Assembly (NCBI GenBank): GCA_018335615.1
Contig: JAGXRS010000122.1
Span: 1-10,068, forward strand
Direction: 5' to 3'
From: Hydrogenophaga sp.
GTDB lineage: Bacteria; Pseudomonadota; Gammaproteobacteria; Burkholderiales; Burkholderiaceae_C
DNA length: 10,068 bases
A model generated the notes under the pieces. The model was not told the DNA's origin. It did no database searches and worked only from the letters and a program-made list of their open reading frames with translations. A program made the position numbers and the translations under genes. Shown here piece by piece: positions 1 through 5,667 of this stretch. How positions within the stretch are numbered: the stretch's first letter is position 1; each line of letters begins with the position of its first letter.

Positions 1-100
1 CCAGGCGCTGCGCCCACCCTCCGGCGCGTCCGCCCTTTCAGGGCGTCCGGCGGTGCTGCCGGTAAAATCAGGGGTTTCGCCTACCGCTCGCCCACTGCCC
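1..100. other. Left-edge sequence before the Anbu gene, no gene assigned
   Basis: One plus-strand frame is open from the edge to a TAA at 63-65 and could be the last 20 codons of an upstream gene, but the residues are Arg/Pro-rich and not recognisable. The Anbu frame itself is also open to the left edge. A 6-bp perfect hairpin (CGCCCT 31-36, AGGGCG 40-45, loop TTC) has no T-run after it, so it is a weak terminator candidate at best. Confidence 0.3.
63..68 (+). promoter_or_regulatory. Candidate -10 element for the Anbu gene
   Basis: TAAAAT matches the sigma-70 -10 consensus at 5 of 6 positions and stands out in very GC-rich DNA. It lies 32 bases before the chosen ATG, giving a leader of about 25 nt. 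No convincing -35 hexamer is present at 16-18 bp spacing. If real, the peptidase can be transcribed on its own and not only from an upstream operon. Confidence 0.35.
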
Positions 101-928
101 ATGACCTACTGCGTCGCCGTCAAACTCAACGCCGGACTGGTTTTCCTGTCCGACTCCCGCACCAACGCCGGTCTGGACCAGATCAGCATCTTCCGCAAGA
201 TGATCGTCTATGAGAGGCCGGGCGAGCGCTTCATGTGCCTGCTCTCGGCGGGCAACCTGAGCATTTCGCAGTCGGTGCGCGAGATTCTGCAGGTCGAGCA
301 GCTCAATGACCCGGCCGGGGGCGACCCCATCACCATCTGGAACGCCAAAAGCATGTTCGACGCGGCGCGGGTGCTGGGTTCGGCGGTGCGCCATGTGTTC
401 GAGCGCGACGGCGAGGCGCTCAAGCACGCCGGGGTCGATTTCAACGTGTCCATGATCTTCGGTGGCCAGATCCAGGGCGAAGGCATGCGCCTGTTCCAGG
501 TGTATTCGGCGGGCAACTTCATCGAAGCCACCGCCGAGACGCCCTTCTTCCAGATCGGTGAATCCAAATACGGCAAGCCCGTGCTGGACCGCGTGATCCG
601 CCCCGACACCCCGCTGAACGAAGCCGCCAAGTGCGTGCTGGTGTCGATGGACTCCACGCTCAAGTCCAACCTGTCGGTGGGCCTGCCGCTGGACCTGGCC
701 ATCTACGAGGCTGACCAGCTCAGCTCCGACAAGATCACCTGCATCGACCACGAAAACCCGTACTTCCGCATGCTGCACACGGTGTGGGGCCGCAAGCTGC
801 GCGAGGTGTTTGACGGCATCGAGCACCCCACCTGGGACAACAGCCACACCGACGTGCCCCTGCTGTGCGCCGGCACGCGCGTGCAGCCGCTCAAGAAGCT
901 GACCAATGCGAGAGAAAAGCTGATTTAG
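101..928 (+). CDS. Proteasome-type peptidase, Anbu family
   Basis: A 275-residue N-terminal-nucleophile hydrolase of the Anbu (ancestral beta subunit) family, related to HslV and the 20S proteasome beta subunit; a cytoplasmic self-assembling peptidase whose substrates are poorly known. The chosen start gives MTYCVAVKL, so Met removal exposes Thr as residue 1, the expected nucleophile. Asp18 and Lys33 (17 and 32 in mature numbering, motifs LSDSRT and FRKM) fit the family's catalytic Asp/Lys. SAGN at 49-52 is also proteasome-like, and GESKYGKP at 153-160 is typical of Anbu. A GTG 48 bases upstream is in frame but would add 16 low-complexity residues and bury the Thr, so it was rejected. In many proteobacteria Anbu sits with genes for an ATP-grasp protein, an alpha-E protein and a transglutaminase-like protein; none is inside the window. 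No strong ribosome binding site is visible. Confidence 0.9.
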   Translation: MTYCVAVKLNAGLVFLSDSRTNAGLDQISIFRKMIVYERPGERFMCLLSAGNLSISQSVREILQVEQLNDPAGGDPITIWNAKSMFDAARVLGSAVRHVFERDGEALKHAGVDFNVSMIFGGQIQGEGMRLFQVYSAGNFIEATAETPFFQIGESKYGKPVLDRVIRPDTPLNEAAKCVLVSMDSTLKSNLSVGLPLDLAIYEADQLSSDKITCIDHENPYFRMLHTVWGRKLREVFDGIEHPTWDNSHTDVPLLCAGTRVQPLKKLTNAREKLI

Positions 929-957
929 GCCGGGCCAGAGACCGCTTTCCCTACGCT

Positions 958-1017
958 CCGTTCGGGCTGAGCCTGTCGAAGCCCTCGCGAACCCTTCGAC
1001 AAGTTCGGGGCGAACGG
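958..1017. repeat. REP-like imperfect inverted repeat
   Basis: Two 24-base arms (958-981 and 994-1017) pair at 19 of 24 positions around a 12-base loop. The left arm begins CCGTTCGGGCTGAGCCTG and the right arm ends GGGGCGAACGG. Translated, it gives the FGLSLSKP and VRPELVEG-type strings that recur as spurious peptides in many proteobacterial genomes, marking it as a dispersed intergenic repeat. It sits 30 bp after the Anbu stop and 44 bp before the hydrolase, where its stem could act as a transcript end or mRNA stabiliser. The right arm has drifted from the left. Confidence 0.75.
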
Positions 1018-1061
1018 GTGTCGTTCCCAACGACGACACCAGCCGCCCGATCCGACCGCGC

Positions 1062-1916
1062 ATGTCCCTGATCATCTTTTCCCACGCCAACAGCTTTCCC
1101 GCCAGCACCTACGGCGTGCTGTTCAAGTCGCTGCGCTCGCGCGGGTTTTCGGTGCGCGCGGTCGACAAGTTCGGGCACGATCCGCGCTACCCAGTCACCA
1201 GCAACTGGCCGCACCTGGTGCAGCAGCTGGCGGATTTTGCCGGCCCCGAGATCGAGCGCCACGGCCAGCCGGCCTGGCTGGTGGGCCATTCGCTGGGTGG
1301 CTTCCTCAGCCTCATGTGTGCCGCACGCCATCCGCAGCTGGGCGGGCACGGCGTCAAGGGCGTGCTGCTGATCGATTCACCGGTGCTGGGCGGCTGGCGG
1401 GCGCGCACGCTGGAGCTGATCAAGCGCACCCAGCTGGTGGGCTCGGTGTCGCCCGGCAAGGTGAGCCGGCGCCGGCGCAACAGCTGGCCCGACGCCACGG
1501 CCACCTTTGAGCACTTCGCGCGCAAAAAGGCCTTTGCCCGCTGGGACCCTCAGGTGCTGCGCGACTACATCACGTTTGGCACCCACGACGCCGTGCAGGG
1601 CAGCGCCCACCAGCGCGTGCTCAGCTTCGACCGCGACGTGGAAACCGCCATCTACAACACCCTGCCCCACAACCTCGACCGTCTGCTGCGCCGCCACCCG
1701 CTGGCCTGTCCGGTGGCGTTTCTGGGCGGCACGCACTCGCTGGAAATGAAGCAGGTGGGCATGGCCATGACGCAGCGCCTGGTGGGCCAGGCACACCCCG
1801 AACGCATGGCCATGGTCGAGGGCAGCCACCTGTTCCCCATGGAAAAGCCGCTGGAAACGGCCGCTGCCATCGACCGTCTGTTGCGCAGCATGCAGACCGC
1901 ACCGGCCCTGGCCTGA
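1062..1916 (+). CDS. Alpha/beta hydrolase family protein
   Basis: A 284-residue alpha/beta hydrolase fold protein with no signal peptide, so probably a cytoplasmic esterase, lipase-like or other small-molecule hydrolase; the substrate cannot be told. The N-terminal strand runs into SHANSFPAS (7-15), the position of the oxyanion loop. The nucleophile elbow GHSLGG (75-80) gives Ser77, and GSHLFPMEKP (254-263) gives the likely catalytic His256. The acid is not where it usually is: after the late strand VAFLGG (218-223) comes THSLE instead of an Asp-containing turn. Asp105 in LLIDSP, after the strand following the nucleophile, or Glu228 could serve instead. A basic patch, SRRRRNSW (135-142), lies in the cap region. 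The start follows the REP-like repeat without a clear ribosome binding site. It is probably transcribed separately from the Anbu gene. Confidence 0.8.
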   Translation: MSLIIFSHANSFPASTYGVLFKSLRSRGFSVRAVDKFGHDPRYPVTSNWPHLVQQLADFAGPEIERHGQPAWLVGHSLGGFLSLMCAARHPQLGGHGVKGVLLIDSPVLGGWRARTLELIKRTQLVGSVSPGKVSRRRRNSWPDATATFEHFARKKAFARWDPQVLRDYITFGTHDAVQGSAHQRVLSFDRDVETAIYNTLPHNLDRLLRRHPLACPVAFLGGTHSLEMKQVGMAMTQRLVGQAHPERMAMVEGSHLFPMEKPLETAAAIDRLLRSMQTAPALA

Positions 1917-1970
1917 CGCTGCTGCGGGCGCCGTCGACCACGGAAAGCCGGAAAGGCAAGGGTTTTCTGG

Positions 1971-1998
1971 GCTTACCAGCGCCGGTGAAAGCGTAAGC
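1971..1998. promoter_or_regulatory. Inverted repeat just before the PAS kinase start
   Basis: GCTTAC (1971-1976) and GTAAGC (1993-1998) are perfect 6-bp arms separated by 16 bases, ending 9 bases before the kinase ATG. It could be an operator half-site pair or a leader hairpin that affects ribosome access. Arms this short can arise by chance, so support is weak. The rest of the 91-bp gap shows no clear promoter or terminator. Confidence 0.25.
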
Positions 1999-2007
1999 TA
2001 CTCGGCC

Positions 2008-3951
2008 ATGCGTGCCCCGCCCCTCGCCAGCCTGTTCACGCCCGCCTGGTCCCTGCTCCAGCGCATGGGCGAATGGCAGCCCCACCGGGTTTCGGTGTGG
2101 AACCGCTTCGCGGTTGCCCTCCTGATCACCACCGTGGCCGTCTGGGCCCGGGTGGCGCTGGCGCCGGCCGAGTCGGGCGGCCGTTTTGTCACCCTGGCAC
2201 TGGCGGCGGCCCTCTCGGCCCTGTACGGCGGATTCCGCGCCGGCATGCTCAGCACCCTCGTCGGCATGCTGGCGGTCAACTTCCTGATGGTCAGGCCCTA
2301 CTTCAGCCTGGCCTTTGAATCACCGCTGGAGGCGTTCTGGCTCAACCTCTGGCACCTGCTCACCCAGCTGGCGGTGGTGGGCTCCATCGCCGTGATGCAG
2401 CGCCAGCACGCGCGCCTGGCCGACCTGCGAAGCGAGCACCAGCGCAGCCACCAGCAGCTGGAGGCCACCTTCGAGCACAGCGCCACCGGCATGGCCCACA
2501 GCGAAATCAACGGCCGCTGGATCCGCATCAACCAGACCTATTGCGATCTGGTGGGGTATTCCCACGAGGAAATGATGGGCATGACCTTCCTCGACATCAC
2601 CCACCCCGAAGACCTGCACCAGGACCTCGGCCTGCTCAGGCGCCTGCTGGCCCGCGAAATTCCCCACTACCAGATGGAGAAGCGGTACCTGCACCGCGAC
2701 GGTCGTGTGGTGTGGGTGCACCTCACGCTGTCCCTGGTGCGCCAACCCGATGGTTCGCCGGACTACCTCATCGCCGTGGTCAAGGACATCGGCGAACGCA
2801 AGAAGACGGAAGAAGCCCTGCGCACCAGCGAGCAGCTGCTGCGACAGGCGCAGCGGCTGGCCGGTCTCGCCACCTGGCGGGCCGACGTCGCCACGAGGCG
2901 CTTCACCGCCCTGACCGACTCCAGCGAGGTGCTGGGTCTGCCCGCTGGCGAGTTCAGCGACGAAGAACTGCTGGCCCGCACCCATCCCGACGACAAACCC
3001 GTGGTGTTGCGTCAATGGGCGGCGGCTGTGCAGGGGCATGGCTCCTACAACCTCGAATACCGGCTTTCATTTGATGGCCGAGAACGCTGGTTCTCCGTGC
3101 AGGCCGAGTTCGAGCGAAACGCGAATGGCCGGGCGGTGCGTGCCCTGGGCGTCACCCAGGACATCACCGCACGCAAGCGGGCCGAGCTGGAAATTCAGCG
3201 GCTGAACACCTCGCTGGAACAGCGCATCCAGCTGCGCACCCAGGCCCTGCGGGGGGCCTACAACGAACTGGAAAGCTATTCCTACGCCGTGGCGCACGAC
3301 CTGCGCTCCCCCCTGCGCATCATCAACGGCTTTGCGCAGGCGCTGCAGGAAGACAACCCGGCGCTGGACGCAACCAGCCAGCAGCACCTGCAGCGCATCA
3401 TGGCCGCCAGCAAGAAAATGGGTGAGCTGATCGACGGCCTGTTGCAACTCTCGCAGGTGGGCCGTGGTCCGCTGCAGCGCAGCACGGTGGACCTCTCGGC
3501 CATCGCTCGCCGCCTGCTGGAAGAACAAGCGGCGCAGGAACCCGGTCGACGGGTCGAGTGGTCGGTCCAAGACGGCTTGCGGGCCGATGCCGACGCTGCG
3601 CTGGTGGACGCCCTCCTGCAAAACCTGCTGCACAACGCCTGGAAGTACACCGCCGGGACGCCCGCGGCCACCATCCGCGTGTGGGCACGCCAGCACGAGG
3701 GCCGCACCTGGTTCTGCGTGCAGGACAACGGTGCCGGCTTCGACATGGCGCGCGCCGACAAGCTCTTCCAACCCTTTCAGCGCCTGCACATGCCGCACGA
3801 GTTCGGCGGCCTGGGCATTGGCCTGGCCACGGCACTGCGCATCGTGCAACGCCATGGCGGCGTGTTTGAAGCCGAGGGAACGCCCGGCAAGGGCGCGCGC
3901 TTTGCCTTCACGCTGCCGGCGGGCGACCCCGCCGAGGCCAACGCCGGCTAG
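2008..3951 (+). CDS. Membrane-anchored PAS-PAS sensor histidine kinase
   Basis: A 647-residue hybrid-type sensor without a receiver domain. Residues about 33-130 hold four hydrophobic segments (roughly 33-52, 60-76, 78-95, 110-130) resembling the DUF4118 membrane module of KdpD. A short helix leads to a first PAS domain (about 148-265, with NQTYCDLVGYS and the closing DIGERKKTEEAL) and a second PAS/PAC domain (about 280-392, closing in VTQDITARKRAE). The HisKA H-box is SYAVAHDLRSPL with His430 as phosphoacceptor, as in phytochrome-like kinases. The ATPase domain has the N-box LLQNLLHNAWKYT (536-548), G1 DNGAGFD (573-579), F-box LFQPF (586-590) and G2 GLGIGLA (601-607), so all catalytic motifs look intact. 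The signal is unknown; PAS domains could bind a cofactor or small ligand. No response regulator lies next to it. Met20 (2065) is a possible alternative start. The downstream neighbour uppP is convergent, with 4 bp between stops. Confidence 0.88.
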   Translation: MRAPPLASLFTPAWSLLQRMGEWQPHRVSVWNRFAVALLITTVAVWARVALAPAESGGRFVTLALAAALSALYGGFRAGMLSTLVGMLAVNFLMVRPYFSLAFESPLEAFWLNLWHLLTQLAVVGSIAVMQRQHARLADLRSEHQRSHQQLEATFEHSATGMAHSEINGRWIRINQTYCDLVGYSHEEMMGMTFLDITHPEDLHQDLGLLRRLLAREIPHYQMEKRYLHRDGRVVWVHLTLSLVRQPDGSPDYLIAVVKDIGERKKTEEALRTSEQLLRQAQRLAGLATWRADVATRRFTALTDSSEVLGLPAGEFSDEELLARTHPDDKPVVLRQWAAAVQGHGSYNLEYRLSFDGRERWFSVQAEFERNANGRAVRALGVTQDITARKRAELEIQRLNTSLEQRIQLRTQALRGAYNELESYSYAVAHDLRSPLRIINGFAQALQEDNPALDATSQQHLQRIMAASKKMGELIDGLLQLSQVGRGPLQRSTVDLSAIARRLLEEQAAQEPGRRVEWSVQDGLRADADAALVDALLQNLLHNAWKYTAGTPAATIRVWARQHEGRTWFCVQDNGAGFDMARADKLFQPFQRLHMPHEFGGLGIGLATALRIVQRHGGVFEAEGTPGKGARFAFTLPAGDPAEANAG

Positions 3952-3955
3952 CGGA

Positions 3956-4786
3956 TCAATCGGTCCAGTCGATCCAGCCCATGGTGGCGGTGACCAGGAT
4001 CAGCACCCCGAAGGCGATGCGGTACCAGGCAAAGGGCACGAAATTGTGGGTGCCCACAAAACGCAGCAACCAGCGCACGCAAACCCAGGCCGACAGCCAC
4101 GACACCACCATGCCCACGCCAAAAAACGGCAGGTCATCCACCGTGATCAAGGTGTGGTTCTTGTAGAGGTCGTAGGCGGCGGCGCCGAACAGCATGGGAA
4201 TGGCCAGGAAGAAGCTGAACTCGGTGGCCGCCTTGCGGTTGAACCCCAGCAGCATCGCCCCGATGATGGTGGCGCCCGAGCGGCTCACACCCGGCACCAG
4301 CGCCGTGCACTGCACCAGGCCCACCTTGAGGGCATCGGTCCAGCGCACGTTGTCCACATCGGTCACATGCACGCGGCTGCCGCGCTGCTGCAACCATTCG
4401 GCCCACAGAATCACCAGCCCGCCGACGATGAAGCCCGCGGCCACCACCACCGGCTGGAACAGCACGCCCTTGATCACGTCGATGAACAGCACGCCCGCCA
4501 CCGCCGCCGGCAAGAAGCCGATCAGCACGTTCAGGGTGAAGCGCTGCGCCTCGCGCTCGGTGGGGAGGCCCACCAGCGTCTTCCACAGCCGCTCGGCATA
4601 GAGCGACACGATGGCCAGGATGGCCCCGGTCTGAATCACCACCTCGAACAGCTTGATCTTTTCGCCCGACAGGTCGAGCAGCGCCGCCGCCAGAATCAGG
4701 TGTCCGGTGGACGAGATGGGCAAGAACTCCGTGAGGCCCTCGACCAGCCCCATGAGGGCGGCCTTGATCAGCAAACCAATGTCCAT
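3956..4786 (-). CDS. uppP: Undecaprenyl-diphosphate phosphatase
   Basis: A 276-residue polytopic inner-membrane enzyme of the UppP/BacA family. It removes one phosphate from undecaprenyl diphosphate, recycling the lipid carrier used for peptidoglycan and other surface polymers; raised levels give bacitracin resistance in known members. The first motif, EGLTEFLPISSTGHL (16-30), carries the conserved Glu pair (Glu16, Glu20), Ser and His29. The second motif, PGVSRSGAT (165-173), carries the essential Arg169. Most of the rest is hydrophobic helices, and length matches the family. The start at 4786 gives MDIGLLIKAALMG, the usual family N-terminus. Upstream in-frame ATG (4807) and TTG (4828) codons would add up to 14 non-conserved residues and the TTG lies inside a hairpin, so they were rejected. 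The leader contains a terminator-like hairpin, described separately. Confidence 0.95.
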   Translation of the reverse strand: MDIGLLIKAALMGLVEGLTEFLPISSTGHLILAAALLDLSGEKIKLFEVVIQTGAILAIVSLYAERLWKTLVGLPTEREAQRFTLNVLIGFLPAAVAGVLFIDVIKGVLFQPVVVAAGFIVGGLVILWAEWLQQRGSRVHVTDVDNVRWTDALKVGLVQCTALVPGVSRSGATIIGAMLLGFNRKAATEFSFFLAIPMLFGAAAYDLYKNHTLITVDDLPFFGVGMVVSWLSAWVCVRWLLRFVGTHNFVPFAWYRIAFGVLILVTATMGWIDWTD

Positions 4787-4813
4787 GAACCGTCCGCAGC
4801 GGGCCATGCCCGC

Positions 4814-4841
4814 AAAAAAGCGGACCAACCGTTGGTCCGCT
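4814..4841 (-). terminator. Intrinsic-terminator-shaped hairpin in the uppP leader
   Basis: AGCGGACCAA (4819-4828) and TTGGTCCGCT (4832-4841) form a perfect 10-bp stem with a 3-base loop. Read on the minus strand the stem runs into six Ts (4814-4819, the first shared with the stem), the layout of a Rho-independent terminator. On the plus strand no T-run follows, so the direction is clear. It lies only 27 bases before the uppP start codon, and no minus-strand protein gene lies between it and the divergent DUF2306 gene. It therefore either attenuates uppP or ends an unrecognised small RNA. Confidence 0.7.
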
Positions 4842-4851
4842 GAGGGTAGCT

Positions 4852-4874
4852 ATCGTAACGGGTGCCCGTTTCAA
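4852..4874 (-). promoter_or_regulatory. Weak candidate promoter upstream of uppP hairpin
   Basis: On the minus strand TTGAAA (4869-4874, 5 of 6 to the -35 consensus) precedes TACGAT (4852-4857, 4 of 6 to the -10 consensus), but the spacing is only 11 bp instead of about 17. Either hexamer may be incidental. If TACGAT is a true -10, transcription would begin just before the 4819-4841 stem and place it at the very 5' end of the uppP transcript. Confidence 0.2.
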
Positions 4875-4895
4875 GCCGGTGCTGGCACGGGCACC
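4861..4895. repeat. Inverted repeat / hairpin in uppP-DUF2306 gap
   Basis: GGTGCCCGT (4861-4869) and ACGGGCACC (4887-4895) are perfect 9-bp arms. Inside, GCC (4876-4878) and GGC (4884-4886) can add three more pairs beyond a 5-base bulge. It could be an RNA stem in a minus-strand leader or small RNA, or a protein-binding palindrome. Confidence 0.5.
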
Positions 4896-4900
4896 GCCAG

Positions 4901-4923
4901 GGGTGCGCGGCCTGCGCGCACCC
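4901..4923. repeat. GC-rich perfect hairpin in uppP-DUF2306 gap
   Basis: GGGTGCGCG (4901-4909) and CGCGCACCC (4915-4923) pair perfectly over 9 bp around a 5-base loop. It lies only 5 bases from the previous hairpin, so the two would stack in a transcript of either strand. No T-run follows on either side. Confidence 0.55.
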
Positions 4924-4929
4924 GGTGGA

Positions 4930-4979
4930 CGTTCACACCGCATTCCAGGCGTTTCGCGACGTTTCAGGCCGTTTTGGTC
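4930..4979. repeat. Five-unit array with exact 10-bp period
   Basis: Units start at 4930, 4940, 4950, 4960 and 4970: CGTTCACACC, GCATTCCAGG, CGTTTCGCGA, CGTTTCAGGC and CGTTTTGGTC. Four begin CGTT and the second is degenerate. The 10-bp period puts every core on the same DNA face, as for cooperative regulator binding or phased bending. A reverse-oriented CCGTTGT follows at 4983-4989. The array is about 80 bp before the DUF2306 start and 145 bp before uppP. Confidence 0.5.
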
Positions 4980-5058
4980 GCACAACGGTGGCACAGCCCT
5001 CCCGCCAGCGCCACAGTGAGGCCAACACACCAACAGCCCGCCCCTACCGGAGACGGCC

Positions 5059-5490
5059 ATGCAACTCACCCCTGTGATCGCCATCCACCTGAGCGCCGCG
5101 CTGGCGGCGCTGCTCATCGGCCCGGTGGCCCTCTGGGCGCGCCGCGGCCACGCCCAGCGAACCCCCCGCACGCTGCGGCCCCGCCTGCACCGCGCGGCAG
5201 GCTACGCCTGGGTCACGCTCATGCTCGCCACCGCCCTGTCGGCCCTCTTCATCCGCGACGCTGCCCTTCCCAACGTGGGCGGCTACACCCCCATCCACCT
5301 GCTCGTGCCGTTCACCCTGATCGGCCTGTACCTGGCCTTCGCCCATTTGCGCCGGGGCAACCTGGAAGGCCACCGCAAAGCCATGCTGGGCCTGTACCTG
5401 GGCGCCTGCGTCACCGCCGGCGCCTTCAGCTTGCTGCCCGGCCGCTACCTCGGCCAGCTGGTATGGGGCCACTGGCTGGGCCTGATCTAG
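5059..5490 (+). CDS. DUF2306-like small membrane protein
   Basis: A 143-residue inner-membrane protein with four predicted helices (about 5-26, 47-65, 78-96, 107-126). It matches the pattern I associate with DUF2306: an Arg-rich stretch, LHRAAGYAWV (43-52), YTPIHLL (76-82) and RGNLEGHRKAMLGLY (99-113), including conserved His residues at 44, 80 and 105 that could bind metal or haem, though this is not established. The biochemical function of the family is unknown. The start is well supported by GGAGA (5049-5053), 5 bases before the ATG. It is divergent from uppP and alone on its strand; the following kinase is 177 bp away behind its own candidate promoter. No terminator was found after the stop. 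Confidence 0.82.
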   Translation: MQLTPVIAIHLSAALAALLIGPVALWARRGHAQRTPRTLRPRLHRAAGYAWVTLMLATALSALFIRDAALPNVGGYTPIHLLVPFTLIGLYLAFAHLRRGNLEGHRKAMLGLYLGACVTAGAFSLLPGRYLGQLVWGHWLGLI

Positions 5491-5592
5491 GCGCCTGTGG
5501 GGCCAGGAGCACCAGGCCGTTGGCGACGTAGACGCCGAGTCGTGCCACGCTGCACTCGCTGACCTGGCGCGCGACCAGCGTGCCAGAATCGT
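5490..5592 (-). pseudogene. Possible gene remnant (coding-like minus-strand stretch)
   Basis: On the minus strand one frame reads NDSGTLVARQVSECSV, then ARLGVYVANGLVLLAPQ, through about 33 codons with a very high share of G/C third positions and protein-like hydrophobic patterning. Codon quality falls on both sides: leftwards the frame runs antisense into the DUF2306 gene before stopping at 5426, and rightwards it enters low-quality sequence and the heptamer repeat. No good start codon or ribosome binding site is present. It may be the tail of a lost gene, or chance in GC-rich DNA. Family not recognised. Confidence 0.2.
5559..5589 (+). promoter_or_regulatory. Candidate promoter for the LytS-type kinase operon
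   Basis: CAGAAT (5584-5589) resembles a -10 element at 4 of 6 positions. CTGACC (5559-5564) is a partial -35 with 19-bp spacing, longer than ideal. Transcription from about 5596 would put the heptamer repeat (5624-5658) in the 5' leader of the kinase mRNA. Confidence 0.3.
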
Positions 5593-5623
5593 TGCGCGGT
5601 GCCGCTCGCACCCCATGTGCCTG

Positions 5624-5658
5624 CCCACTTCCCACTTCCCACTTCCCACTTCCCACCC
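5624..5658. repeat. Heptanucleotide tandem repeat with G-quadruplex potential
   Basis: Four perfect copies of CCCACTT (5624-5651) plus a partial fifth and a final CCC. On the minus strand this gives six GGG tracts separated by 1 or 4 bases, fitting the G3+N1-7 quadruplex rule. The array ends 9 bases before the preferred kinase ATG (5668). Copy-number changes would alter leader length, or the reading frame if translation starts upstream at 5599. Confidence 0.85.
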
Positions 5659-5667
5659 TGCATTCCC

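Noticed and set aside
68..1108. 346-codon minus-strand frame opposite the Anbu gene
   Set aside because: It is antisense to a gene with intact catalytic residues and includes the spurious peptide produced by the REP-like repeat.
4807..4828. Upstream in-frame starts for uppP (ATG 4807, TTG 4828)
   Set aside because: They would place up to 14 non-conserved residues before the usual MDI start, and the TTG lies within the terminator-like stem.
3464..4843. 459-codon plus-strand frame across the kinase end and all of uppP
   Set aside because: It overlaps the kinase in another frame and runs antisense to uppP; the translation is His/Gln-rich low complexity, typical of antisense to a membrane protein.
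5624..5658. Heptamer repeat as a CRISPR array
   Set aside because: Units are 7 bp, directly adjacent and without spacers; it is a simple tandem repeat.
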